Shown here in pieces: positions 16,321 to 23,717 of a stretch of 24,305 nucleotides of DNA. Where the stretch lies: assembly GCA_002336465.1 (NCBI GenBank), contig DDEP01000169.1:1-24305 (forward strand). The letters are read 5' to 3'. Below the pieces are notes generated by a model that worked only from the letters and a program-made list of their open reading frames with translations, ran no database searches and was not told where the DNA came from. A program made the position numbers and the translations under genes. The stretch is from Pedobacter sp. UBA1951 (GTDB taxonomy: Bacteria > Bacteroidota > Bacteroidia > Sphingobacteriales > Sphingobacteriaceae). The stretch's first letter is position 1. Every line of letters starts with the position of its first letter.

Positions 16321-16338
16321 TTTTTTGATAGGCAAGAA

Positions 16339-17193
16339 ATGAGGATGGATACAGATTTAGCTAAAAGCAGTATAAAACAAGATAGAATTAATTATAAAGG
16401 CCCCTCTCGCTTGCTGAATTTTGAAGTATTGCATGCGGGTGGTCAGATTGATAAGCTTCAGGTAACCAAAAAAGAATGTTATTTTATTGTTAATTTGACC
16501 GTAAGCCGCATCTCGTTGTTTTTTAATGATAATGAAAGAGAAGAAAGACTCAATTTTCTAGAAGCATATTGTGCAGGAAAACCTTCTGAAATGCAGATTA
16601 AAACATACCATGAAAATGTATCTGTACTTGTAATTAAGCTGTACAGGGAAATTTTTCGGTTAAATCAAGATCTTGAACGGCAATTTTCTTTTAATGGCTT
16701 AATTAAGCAGCTTTCTAGGCAGACTAAATTTATCTTGACAGATTTTATTAACTATTACCAGAGCAATACTTGTTTTAAAGAGAAGCTGCTTTATCTAAAG
16801 AGCGAGGAATTTGTTTACCATCTTTTTAATGAAACCCAGCTTAAGCTAAACATACAATTGCCCAAACAAGGTAACATAGAAGAAAAAATGGAAGAAGTTA
16901 GATTACTGTTAGAAAATAATCTTGCGCACCCTTTTACTTTAAAAGAATTGGCTCAATGTATAAACAGTAACCCAACATATTTGAAAGTACATTTTAAACA
17001 GATTTACGGTACATCTGTAATCAGCTATTTTTTTAAACTGAGAATGAACCGAGCCAAAGAAATGTTGCAAAACTCTGATTATAGCCTAACAGAGATAGCC
17101 GCTAAAATAGGATTTAAATATGCTACACATTTCTCAACAGCTTATAAATCTTATTATGGTGTTAACCCCAATAGAGTTCGTAATAGGTCATGA
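16339..17193 (+). CDS. AraC family transcriptional regulator (PchR-like)
   Basis: A 284-residue regulator. The C-terminal ~100 residues carry the double helix-turn-helix DNA-binding domain: first unit around FTLKELAQCINSNPTYLKVHF (about 198-218), second around SLTEIAAKIGFKYATHFSTAYK (about 250-271), with the family ending YYGVNPNRVR. The NPTYLK...F spacing is like that of PchR-type regulators of siderophore uptake. The first ~180 residues would bind an effector but show no cupin motif I can name. It is divergent from the receptor gene across 130 bases, so activating the receptor in response to its ligand is a reasonable inference. A second ATG at 16345 is possible. Confidence 0.88.
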   Translation: MRMDTDLAKSSIKQDRINYKGPSRLLNFEVLHAGGQIDKLQVTKKECYFIVNLTVSRISLFFNDNEREERLNFLEAYCAGKPSEMQIKTYHENVSVLVIKLYREIFRLNQDLERQFSFNGLIKQLSRQTKFILTDFINYYQSNTCFKEKLLYLKSEEFVYHLFNETQLKLNIQLPKQGNIEEKMEEVRLLLENNLAHPFTLKELAQCINSNPTYLKVHFKQIYGTSVISYFFKLRMNRAKEMLQNSDYSLTEIAAKIGFKYATHFSTAYKSYYGVNPNRVRNRS

Positions 17194-17309
17194 TATTCTA
17201 AATCATATTATTTACATTACTGATCGGAACCATATTAATGGTTTCGTGTAAGAAAAGAAACAAGGTAAAGGTCTTTACTACGACAAGATTAAAAGTGAGC
17301 TTACTTTAA
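17190..17309 (+). pseudogene. Possible remnant of a small lipoprotein gene
   Basis: An ATG at 17190 overlaps the araC stop codon and reads three codons before TAA (17199-17201). The same frame then continues to 17309 as a hydrophobic run (IILFTLLIGTILMVSC) ending in a lipobox-like Cys (TGT at 17247-17249) and a basic KKRNK. This is the shape of a lipoprotein signal peptide with an early stop codon. In the neighbouring frame the stretch about 17259-17332 also reads smoothly (GLYYDKIKSELTLSRIIT), so a second lesion may exist. No homologue is known to me and chance is possible. Confidence 0.3.
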
Positions 17310-17382
17310 GCCGTATAATTACCTAAAGAGGCAGTATTGGGGAGCATTTAAACTAAATGCGCAACTAATTGTCATATTGACT

Positions 17383-17390
17383 TATATTTG
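17383..17390 (+). promoter_or_regulatory. -7 element (TATATTTG) of prfB
   Basis: An exact TAnnTTTG match ending 5 bases before the prfB ATG at 17396. No clear -33 partner. If active, the transcript would be leaderless or nearly so. Confidence 0.4.
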
Positions 17391-17395
17391 TGGCT

Positions 17396-18470
17396 ATGAC
17401 TAAAGAACAGTTACAAGATTTAAGAGATAGACTGGCTTCTCTGAGGAGGCATCTTTGACGTTGATGAGTTACTTTATCAAATCAGCGAAGAAGAAAAAAT
17501 AACACTTGATCCCAATTTTTGGGATAATCCCAAGCGTGCCGAGCAAATATTAGCCGAAATTGCAGTTAAGAAAAAATGGACTACAGGGTACACCGAAGCA
17601 AATAATGCTTTGGAAGATGCCGCTGTTTTATATGATTTTATGCAAAGCGGAGATGCTTCTGAGGAAGAAGTAGAAGAACAGTATAAAGTTGCCTTAACTG
17701 TTATTGAAGAGCTTGAGCTCAAAAATATGTTGAATAGCAAAGAAGATCAGTTAAATGCTGTTTTACAGATTACTGCAGGAGCTGGTGGTACAGAAAGTTG
17801 CGATTGGGCAAGTATGCTCATGCGTATGTACATCATGTGGGCAGAAAAGAATGGTTATAAAGTTTCAGAGCAAGATTACCAAGAAGGAGACGTAGCTGGT
17901 GTTAAAACGGTTACTTTAGAAATTAGCGGAGAGTTTGCTTATGGCTATTTAAAGGGCGAAAACGGCGTGCATCGTTTGGTTCGCATCTCGCCTTTTGATT
18001 CAAATGCCCGTCGACATACTTCTTTTGCTTCAGTTTATGTTTATCCTTTAGTTGATGATACCATAGAAATAGAAGTAAATCCTTCAGATATCGAGTTTGA
18101 AACATTTAGATCAGGTGGTGCAGGCGGACAAAATGTAAACAAGGTAGAAACAGCGGTACGTTTATACCACAAACCTTCGGGTATTATTATTAAAAATCAG
18201 GAGTCCAGATCGCAATTACAGAATAAAGAAAATGCTATACGCTTATTAAAATCTCAATTGTACGAAATAGAGATGCGAAAACGTATGGAAGCTACTGCGG
18301 CCATAGAAGGCAGCAAGAAAAAAATAGAATGGGGTTCGCAGATCAGAAGCTATGTTCTTGATGACAGAAGAGTAAAAGACCATAGAACCAATTACCAGAC
18401 TTCTAATCCAGATGCCGTACTTAACGGCGAAATAAATGAATTTCTCAAAGCATACTTAATGGAATTTTAA
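17396..18470 (+). CDS. prfB: Peptide chain release factor 2, expressed by programmed +1 frameshift
   Basis: RF2 ends translation at UGA and UAA. The gene starts at the ATG at 17396 and reads 20 codons (MTKEQLQDLRDRLASLRRHL) to an in-frame TGA at 17456-17458. A +1 shift at CTT-T-GAC continues in the frame ending at 18470, giving 357 residues. Starting instead at the internal ATG 17610 would remove about 70 N-terminal residues. Key elements are S198-P-F200 (stop-codon recognition, as in RF2) and the G243-G-Q245 catalytic loop in SGGAGGQNVNKVETAVR; spacing agrees with E. coli RF2. The frameshift lets RF2 tune its own level: scarce RF2 delays termination at the UGA and favours shifting. A hydrolase gene starts 12 bases downstream. 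Confidence 0.96.
17443..17459 (+). promoter_or_regulatory. RF2 programmed frameshift site
   Basis: GAGGAGG (17443-17449), then CAT, then the slippery CTT-TGA-C (17453-17459). This is the classical RF2 recoding signal: an internal Shine-Dalgarno-like element three bases before CUU UGA C. The shifted frame resumes at GAC (17457). Confidence 0.93.
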
Positions 18471-18482
18471 CGGTAATATGCC

Positions 18483-19388
18483 ATGAAAAAAATTGCACTA
18501 TTGATTTTATTTTCAGCTGCGATATGCGTAAAAGCACAACAAAGGCTGCCCTTGTATGGTGCTGCGGTACCAGGAGCAAAACCTATTCCTGCCGATTATA
18601 CGGAAGAAACCCTTACCGATAATAATGGAGTACTGAAAATAAGTAAAGTAAGTAAGCCCGAGCTGGTAGTTTATCAGCCGGCTAAGGCTAATGGCACAGC
18701 CGTGATTATTTGCCCCGGCGGAGGATATAGCTTTTTAGCTATAGAAAAAGAAGGGTATGCGATTGCCAAGAAACTGAACGAAGTGGGCATAACGGCGTTT
18801 GTATTAAAATACCGTTTACCCAATAGCACTATCATGCAAGATAAAACTGCCGGACCTCTACAAGATGCTTTGCAAGCAATGTACTTGGTCAGAAAAAACG
18901 CAGCAGTTTGGGGAGTTAATCCCGAAAAGATAGGGGTAATGGGCTTTTCTGCCGGAGGCCATCTTGCCGCCAATCTTAGTGTTCATTATCGCGATGCTAA
19001 AATTGAGAATAGTGGCAATATTAGCTTAAGACCGGATTTTACGATACTGATTTATCCTTTGGTTAGCTTTGTATTACCTACACATGCAGGATCACTGAAT
19101 AATTTACTGGGCGATGAACCTGCTTTAGAGCAAAAACGATACTTTTCTGCCGAGTTACAGGTTACAGAGCAAACACCACCTGCGTTTTTGGTGCATGCCA
19201 ACAATGATGCTACGGTGCCCGTAAAAAATAGCATCGCCTATAATGAAGCATTAACTAAAAAAGGTGTTTCTTCAGAAATGCATATCTATGCTACCGGAGG
19301 TCATGGATTTGGTTTAGGAAATAAAAATTTACCCGATAACTGGTTTGAAAGGCTTACGAATTGGTTAAAAATAAATAAGCTGATTTAG
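18483..19388 (+). CDS. Secreted alpha/beta hydrolase (esterase-like)
   Basis: A 301-residue protein with a signal peptide (IALLILFSAAICVKAQ, end near residue 19). The alpha/beta hydrolase triad is clear: nucleophile S156 in GFSAGGH, D242 in HANNDATVP and H274 in GGHGFGL. The oxyanion loop is PGGGY at 78-82. Proteins of this type in Bacteroidota are often named acetyl-xylan esterase or endo-xylanase-like, and they deacetylate sugars in characterised cases; the substrate here is unknown. It is 12 bases downstream of prfB and could be co-transcribed, with no obvious functional link. Confidence 0.9.
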   Translation: MKKIALLILFSAAICVKAQQRLPLYGAAVPGAKPIPADYTEETLTDNNGVLKISKVSKPELVVYQPAKANGTAVIICPGGGYSFLAIEKEGYAIAKKLNEVGITAFVLKYRLPNSTIMQDKTAGPLQDALQAMYLVRKNAAVWGVNPEKIGVMGFSAGGHLAANLSVHYRDAKIENSGNISLRPDFTILIYPLVSFVLPTHAGSLNNLLGDEPALEQKRYFSAELQVTEQTPPAFLVHANNDATVPVKNSIAYNEALTKKGVSSEMHIYATGGHGFGLGNKNLPDNWFERLTNWLKINKLI

Positions 19389-19500
19389 TACAGTTTATCC
19401 CTATTCTCGGTTAAGCCAAACAATATGATTAACGTAATGTTAATACTGTGTAAAAATGGTGCTGTAAATCCAGTTTTTGCGCTAATTTTTAGCAAATTGC

Positions 19501-19521
19501 AAGCTATTATTTCAATAGCTT
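19501..19521 (+). repeat. Perfect 8-bp inverted repeat just before the Cry-DASH start
   Basis: AAGCTATT (19501-19508) and AATAGCTT (19514-19521) around a 5-base spacer, ending 6 bases before the ATG at 19528. It could form a hairpin in the leader that affects translation, or be a protein-binding site. There is no T-tract, so it is not a terminator. Confidence 0.45.
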
Positions 19522-19527
19522 AAGGAT

Positions 19528-20820
19528 ATGGGCAAAAGGATTTTGGTTTGGTTTAGAAACGACCTTCGTTTGCATGATAACGAGATGTTAACAGAAGCAA
19601 TCGCGAAGTCGGATGAGATTTTACCCGTTTATTTTTTTGATCCGCGTCACTTTGAAAAAACAGCCTTTTATACCAATAAAACAGGACTGCTGAGAACCAA
19701 ATTCCTCATAGAAAGCGTTACTTCCTTAAGAGATTCCTTTAACAAGCTAAACGGTAATATTTTAGTGCTTATGGGGCAGCCTGAAGAGTTGCTGCCTGAG
19801 TTAGCTTTGAAATATGACATTACCGAAGTGTATCACCACCGTGAAGTTGCCAGCGAAGAAACCCTTCTGAGTTCCAAGGTAGAAGATCTTTTGTGGAAGC
19901 AAAAGCTCAACTTGAAGCACTTTATAGGCCATACGCTTTACAATAAAGAAGACCTCCCATTTCCCGTTAAAGATATTCCTGATGTATTTACGCAGTTCAA
20001 GAAGAAAACAGAACGCGATGCCGTTGTGAAACCCTGTTTTCTTACTCCTCAAAATATCGATTTTGTTGACGTGGCCGACTGGGGTATTATTCCGCACGTA
20101 GAAGATCTTTTGCCGCAGGCAGATTTTTCTCTGCTTACAAAAGGAAATGATCTTAAAGGTGGGGAGCAAGAAGGATTAACTCATCTTTATAACTATTTAC
20201 ATACCAGCGAAAATTTAGAGCTAACCGCTGCCATGGCAAAAAAAGTAGATGTAATCTCTATGCTTTCGCCTTGGCTTTCTTTAGGTTGCTTATCGCCAAG
20301 AGAAGTTTACTGGAAAATTAAAGAGGCAGAACGTATTCACGGATCAAAACCTTTCTATAGTCAAATTGTATTGGGCCTACTGTGGAGAGATTATTACCGC
20401 TTTATGTTCAAAAAGTATGGAAATGCTTTTTTTAGAACAGGAGGTTTTGGCAAGGAAGAAGTGATTACGCCGGTGCAGGTTAACGATAGCGTGGCATTGC
20501 AGAATTGGAAAGAAGGTAAAACAGATCAGCCTTTGGTAAACGAATATATGCAGGAGCTTAAAAATACAGGCTTTATCAGCAACCAAGGTAGGCAACTTGT
20601 AGCCACTTACCTCATTCATGAACTAAATGTGCTATGGATATTGGGAGCTTGGTACTTTGAAGAAGTGCTGGTTGATTATTGTCCGGCCAGTAATTGGGGC
20701 AATTGGGCTAGCATTGCGGGAGTAGGAAATGATGCGAAACTGAATGGGAATTTTGACTTTGAAAAACAACTCAAAAACCTTGTACCTAAACGTACTTTTT
20801 CTTTACTTGCAGACTCATAA
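19528..20820 (+). CDS. DASH-type cryptochrome / photolyase
   Basis: A 430-residue flavoprotein. Cry-DASH proteins carry FAD and repair cyclobutane pyrimidine dimers in single-stranded or looped DNA in blue light; signalling roles are also proposed. The N-terminal photolyase alpha/beta domain begins VWFRNDLRLHDNEML (8-22), with the antenna-binding fold to about residue 130. The helical FAD-binding domain is recognised by LSPWLSLGCLSPREVYW, LLWRDYYRFMFKKYG and SNWGNWASIAGVGND near the C-terminus, the last being typical of the DASH branch. Length is normal for Bacteroidota DASH proteins. It is a single gene with 139 bases upstream that hold several inverted repeats. Confidence 0.93.
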   Translation: MGKRILVWFRNDLRLHDNEMLTEAIAKSDEILPVYFFDPRHFEKTAFYTNKTGLLRTKFLIESVTSLRDSFNKLNGNILVLMGQPEELLPELALKYDITEVYHHREVASEETLLSSKVEDLLWKQKLNLKHFIGHTLYNKEDLPFPVKDIPDVFTQFKKKTERDAVVKPCFLTPQNIDFVDVADWGIIPHVEDLLPQADFSLLTKGNDLKGGEQEGLTHLYNYLHTSENLELTAAMAKKVDVISMLSPWLSLGCLSPREVYWKIKEAERIHGSKPFYSQIVLGLLWRDYYRFMFKKYGNAFFRTGGFGKEEVITPVQVNDSVALQNWKEGKTDQPLVNEYMQELKNTGFISNQGRQLVATYLIHELNVLWILGAWYFEEVLVDYCPASNWGNWASIAGVGNDAKLNGNFDFEKQLKNLVPKRTFSLLADS

Positions 20821-20872
20821 TTAAGACCTGAAAGTATAAGTTTTCTTACATATTGAATAAATGTTAAGTTTC

Positions 20873-20904
20873 TTGTCTTTTGTAAAGGTAAAATTCTAAT
20901 TTTG
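20873..20904 (+). promoter_or_regulatory. Promoter of sucA
   Basis: TTG (20873-20875), 21 bases, then TAATTTTG (20897-20904), a full match to the Bacteroidota TTG-N19-21-TAnnTTTG pattern. It lies 33 bases before the ATG at 20938. Confidence 0.55.
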
Positions 20905-20937
20905 CATTACTTGTAGTAACAGAATATAAAAAAATAA

Positions 20938-23679
20938 ATGGATAGTTTGTCTTATCTCAATGGCACAAATGCCGAGTATGTAGAAGCATTATATCAAAGC
21001 TATCAGCAAGATCCTAATTCAGTAGATTTTGGCTGGCAAAAATTTTTTGAAGGCTTTGATTTTGGACGTGGCGCAGATGCCGGAAATATTGCCAGCGAAG
21101 CACCAGAGCACTTTTTAAAAGAAATTAACGTATTAAACTTAATTAACGGCTATCGTCAAAGAGGGCATTTATTTACAAAAACCAATCCAGTAAGAGAAAG
21201 ACGTAAGCACTTACCAACCTTAGCTATAGAGAATTTTGGTTTGGCAGAGAACGACTTGGAAACTGTTTTTAACTCGAGCGTAGAGTTAGGTATTGGTCCA
21301 GCCAAATTAAAAGATATTGTTGCCTTTTTAGAGCAAACCTACTGCGGTCCAATTGGTGTGGAGTATAAATATCTACGTACACCAGAGGTGCTATCATGGC
21401 TCGAACAAAAAATGGAAACCGAGCACAATGCACCTAAATTATCTTTAGATGAAAAGAAAAGAGTTCTAAAGAAATTAAATGAGGCTGTTGTTTTTGAAAG
21501 TTTCTTGGGCACTAAATTTTTAGGGCAAAAGCGTTTCTCTCTAGAAGGAGCAGAGGCTTTAATTCCGGCTTTAGATTCTGTAATAGAAAAAGGCGCCGAT
21601 TTAGGTATTGAAGAATTTGTATTGGGTATGGCGCACAGAGGAAGATTAAATGTTTTAACCAATATTTTCGGTAAATCTTACAAGCAGATTTTCTCAGAAT
21701 TTGAAGGAAAAGAATTTGAAGAAGATGTATTCTCAGGAGACGTAAAATACCACTTAGGTTCATCCAAAAAAATCAAAACAGCTTCAGGAGAAGAAGTTTC
21801 TATTAATCTAACACCGAATCCATCTCACCTTGAAACCGTTGCAGCCCTTGTAGAAGGAATCTGCCGTGCAAAAGTGGACGATAAATACAAAGATTATTCT
21901 AAAGTTTTACCGATCATTATTCATGGTGACGGAGCGATTGCGGGGCAAGGTATTGCTTACGAAGTTGCGCAGATGATGACTCTAGACGGTTATAAAACAG
22001 GAGGTACGGTTCATATCGTAGTAAACAACCAGGTTTCGTTTACAACAAATTACATGGATGCGAGATCTTCTACCTATTGTACAGACGTTGCTAAAGTTAC
22101 AGAATCTCCTGTAATGCACGTCAATGCAGATGATGCAGAAGCGGTGGTTCATGCGATCCATTTTGCGGCTGATTTCAGAGCGAAGTTTGGAAAAGATGTG
22201 TATATCGATTTGTTAGGATACAGAAAATATGGTCATAACGAAGGGGATGAGCCGAGATTTACACAGCCTAATTTATATAAAACAATTTCCAAGCACCCGA
22301 ATCCGAGAGAAATTTATAAAGATAAATTACTGAAAGACAACGTAACATCCAACGATGTGATCGCTAAAATGGAAACAGAATTCAAAGCACTTTTAGATAA
22401 AGACTTTGATGCATCCAAAGAAATTGAAAAGAACGTAATGGATGTTTTCATGGCAGATGACTGGACGAATTATCCTATTGGTAAAAGAGGAGCAGTTCAG
22501 GAACCTGTTGATACAAAATATGATCTTGAAAAGCTGAAAGAACTGGCTGTTAAAATGTCTACACTTCCGGCAGACAAAAAGTTCTTAAATAAAATTACAA
22601 GACTTTTCGAAAACAGATTAAAAGCGATTGAAGGAAACTCTTTAGACTGGGCTCTTGGAGAATGGTTGGCTTATGCAACACTTCTTGTTGAAGGTCATAA
22701 TGTAAGAATCTCCGGAGAAGATGTGGAAAGAGGAACATTCTCTCACAGACACGCAGTCGTAAAAACAGAAGATACGGAAGAAGAATACATCCCTTTAAGA
22801 CAGGTTTCTGAAAGCAGATTTGATGTATTCAACTCTCACCTTTCCGAGTACGGAGTTCTTGGTTTTGATTACGGTTATGCCATGGCTTCTCCTAATACGT
22901 TAACGATTTGGGAAGCGCAGTTCGGAGATTTCGTGAACGGTGCGCAGATTATCGTTGACCAGTATCTTGCAGCCGCAGAAGAAAAATGGAAAATTCAGGA
23001 CGGTTTGGTGATGTTATTGCCTCACGGTTCAGAAGGACAGGGAGCAGAACACTCTTCAGCAAGACTGGAAAGATTTTTAACCCTTTGTGCAAACGAAAAC
23101 ATGGTGGTTGCAAACATCACTTCTCCTGCTAACTATTTCCACCTGTTAAGAAGACAGTTGAAATGGTCATTCAGAAAACCATTGGTGGTAATGAGTCCGA
23201 AATCATTGTTAAGACATCCGAAAGTGGTTTCTCCGCTTGAAGATTTCGCTAACGGAGGTTTCCAGCCAATTTTAGACGATCCTTCAGCAGATCCTTCAAA
23301 AGTTGAAAAATTAGTACTTTGTTCAGGTAAATTATACTTCGAACTATTGGCTAAAAAAGAAGAATTGAACGCTGAAAACATTGCACTGGTAAGGTTCGAG
23401 CAGTTATATCCGCTTCAGACAGATGCTATAGAAGCAATCTTCGAAAAATATTCAAACAGAAAAGAATTGGTTTGGGCTCAGGAAGAACCGGAAAATATGG
23501 GAGCTTGGTCTTATATCCTAAGAAACTTCAGAGAAACAGGAATCAACGTTATTGCTCCGGTTCCAAGTGGTGCTCCGGCTCCGGGAAGTCACAAAATGTT
23601 TGAGAAAAATCAGAATGCGGTAATCAACAGAGTATTCGACAGAAACGATGCTCCGGTAAAAAGACCTGTAACCGCTTAA
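20938..23679 (+). CDS. sucA: 2-oxoglutarate dehydrogenase E1 component (composite of two sequence types)
   Basis: The thiamine-diphosphate-dependent E1 subunit decarboxylates 2-oxoglutarate in the TCA cycle and passes the succinyl group to lipoylated SucB. The 913-residue frame is intact and of normal length. The N-terminal helix includes DFGWQKFFEGFDFG, then RGHLFTKTNPVRER, GMAHRGRLN (230-238), the thiamine-diphosphate site H329-G-D-G332, and EAQFGDFVNGAQ and HGSEGQGAEHSSARLERFL in the C-terminal half. Codon use changes at about residues 229-345. Before the change Arg is 5 CGT to 4 AGA and Gln 7 CAA to 1 CAG; after it Arg is 27 AGA, 1 CGT and 1 AGG, and Gln 17 CAG to 1 CAA. By recollection the start resembles Sphingobacteriaceae and the rest Chryseobacterium-like E1. 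It is followed by sucB after 38 bases. Confidence 0.95.
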   Translation: MDSLSYLNGTNAEYVEALYQSYQQDPNSVDFGWQKFFEGFDFGRGADAGNIASEAPEHFLKEINVLNLINGYRQRGHLFTKTNPVRERRKHLPTLAIENFGLAENDLETVFNSSVELGIGPAKLKDIVAFLEQTYCGPIGVEYKYLRTPEVLSWLEQKMETEHNAPKLSLDEKKRVLKKLNEAVVFESFLGTKFLGQKRFSLEGAEALIPALDSVIEKGADLGIEEFVLGMAHRGRLNVLTNIFGKSYKQIFSEFEGKEFEEDVFSGDVKYHLGSSKKIKTASGEEVSINLTPNPSHLETVAALVEGICRAKVDDKYKDYSKVLPIIIHGDGAIAGQGIAYEVAQMMTLDGYKTGGTVHIVVNNQVSFTTNYMDARSSTYCTDVAKVTESPVMHVNADDAEAVVHAIHFAADFRAKFGKDVYIDLLGYRKYGHNEGDEPRFTQPNLYKTISKHPNPREIYKDKLLKDNVTSNDVIAKMETEFKALLDKDFDASKEIEKNVMDVFMADDWTNYPIGKRGAVQEPVDTKYDLEKLKELAVKMSTLPADKKFLNKITRLFENRLKAIEGNSLDWALGEWLAYATLLVEGHNVRISGEDVERGTFSHRHAVVKTEDTEEEYIPLRQVSESRFDVFNSHLSEYGVLGFDYGYAMASPNTLTIWEAQFGDFVNGAQIIVDQYLAAAEEKWKIQDGLVMLLPHGSEGQGAEHSSARLERFLTLCANENMVVANITSPANYFHLLRRQLKWSFRKPLVVMSPKSLLRHPKVVSPLEDFANGGFQPILDDPSADPSKVEKLVLCSGKLYFELLAKKEELNAENIALVRFEQLYPLQTDAIEAIFEKYSNRKELVWAQEEPENMGAWSYILRNFRETGINVIAPVPSGAPAPGSHKMFEKNQNAVINRVFDRNDAPVKRPVTA
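21619..21970. other. Junction of two sequence types inside sucA
   Basis: Interval in which codon use switches from that of the rest of the window to an AGA/CAG-dominated style. It opens with the highly conserved region coding GMAHRGRLNVLTN, where two genera could share enough identical bases for a recombination crossover or an assembler join. The first CAG of the new style is at about 21685. The last old-style codons (one CGT near 21864, one CAA near 21945) may be chance, so the exact point is uncertain. Confidence 0.7.
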
Positions 23680-23717
23680 TTAAAAATAATAATCAATAAA
23701 AAAATAAAAAATACGAT

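Noticed and set aside
17396..17458. In-frame TGA near the start of prfB taken as a nonsense mutation or sequencing error.
   Set aside because: The surrounding CTT-TGA-C with AGGAGG at fixed distance is the known RF2 programmed frameshift signal, and the downstream frame is complete with SPF and GGQ motifs.
19801..20169. A 122-codon open frame on the minus strand within the Cry-DASH gene.
   Set aside because: It is antisense to a well-supported coding region, has no recognisable domain, and such frames are frequent opposite AT-rich genes.
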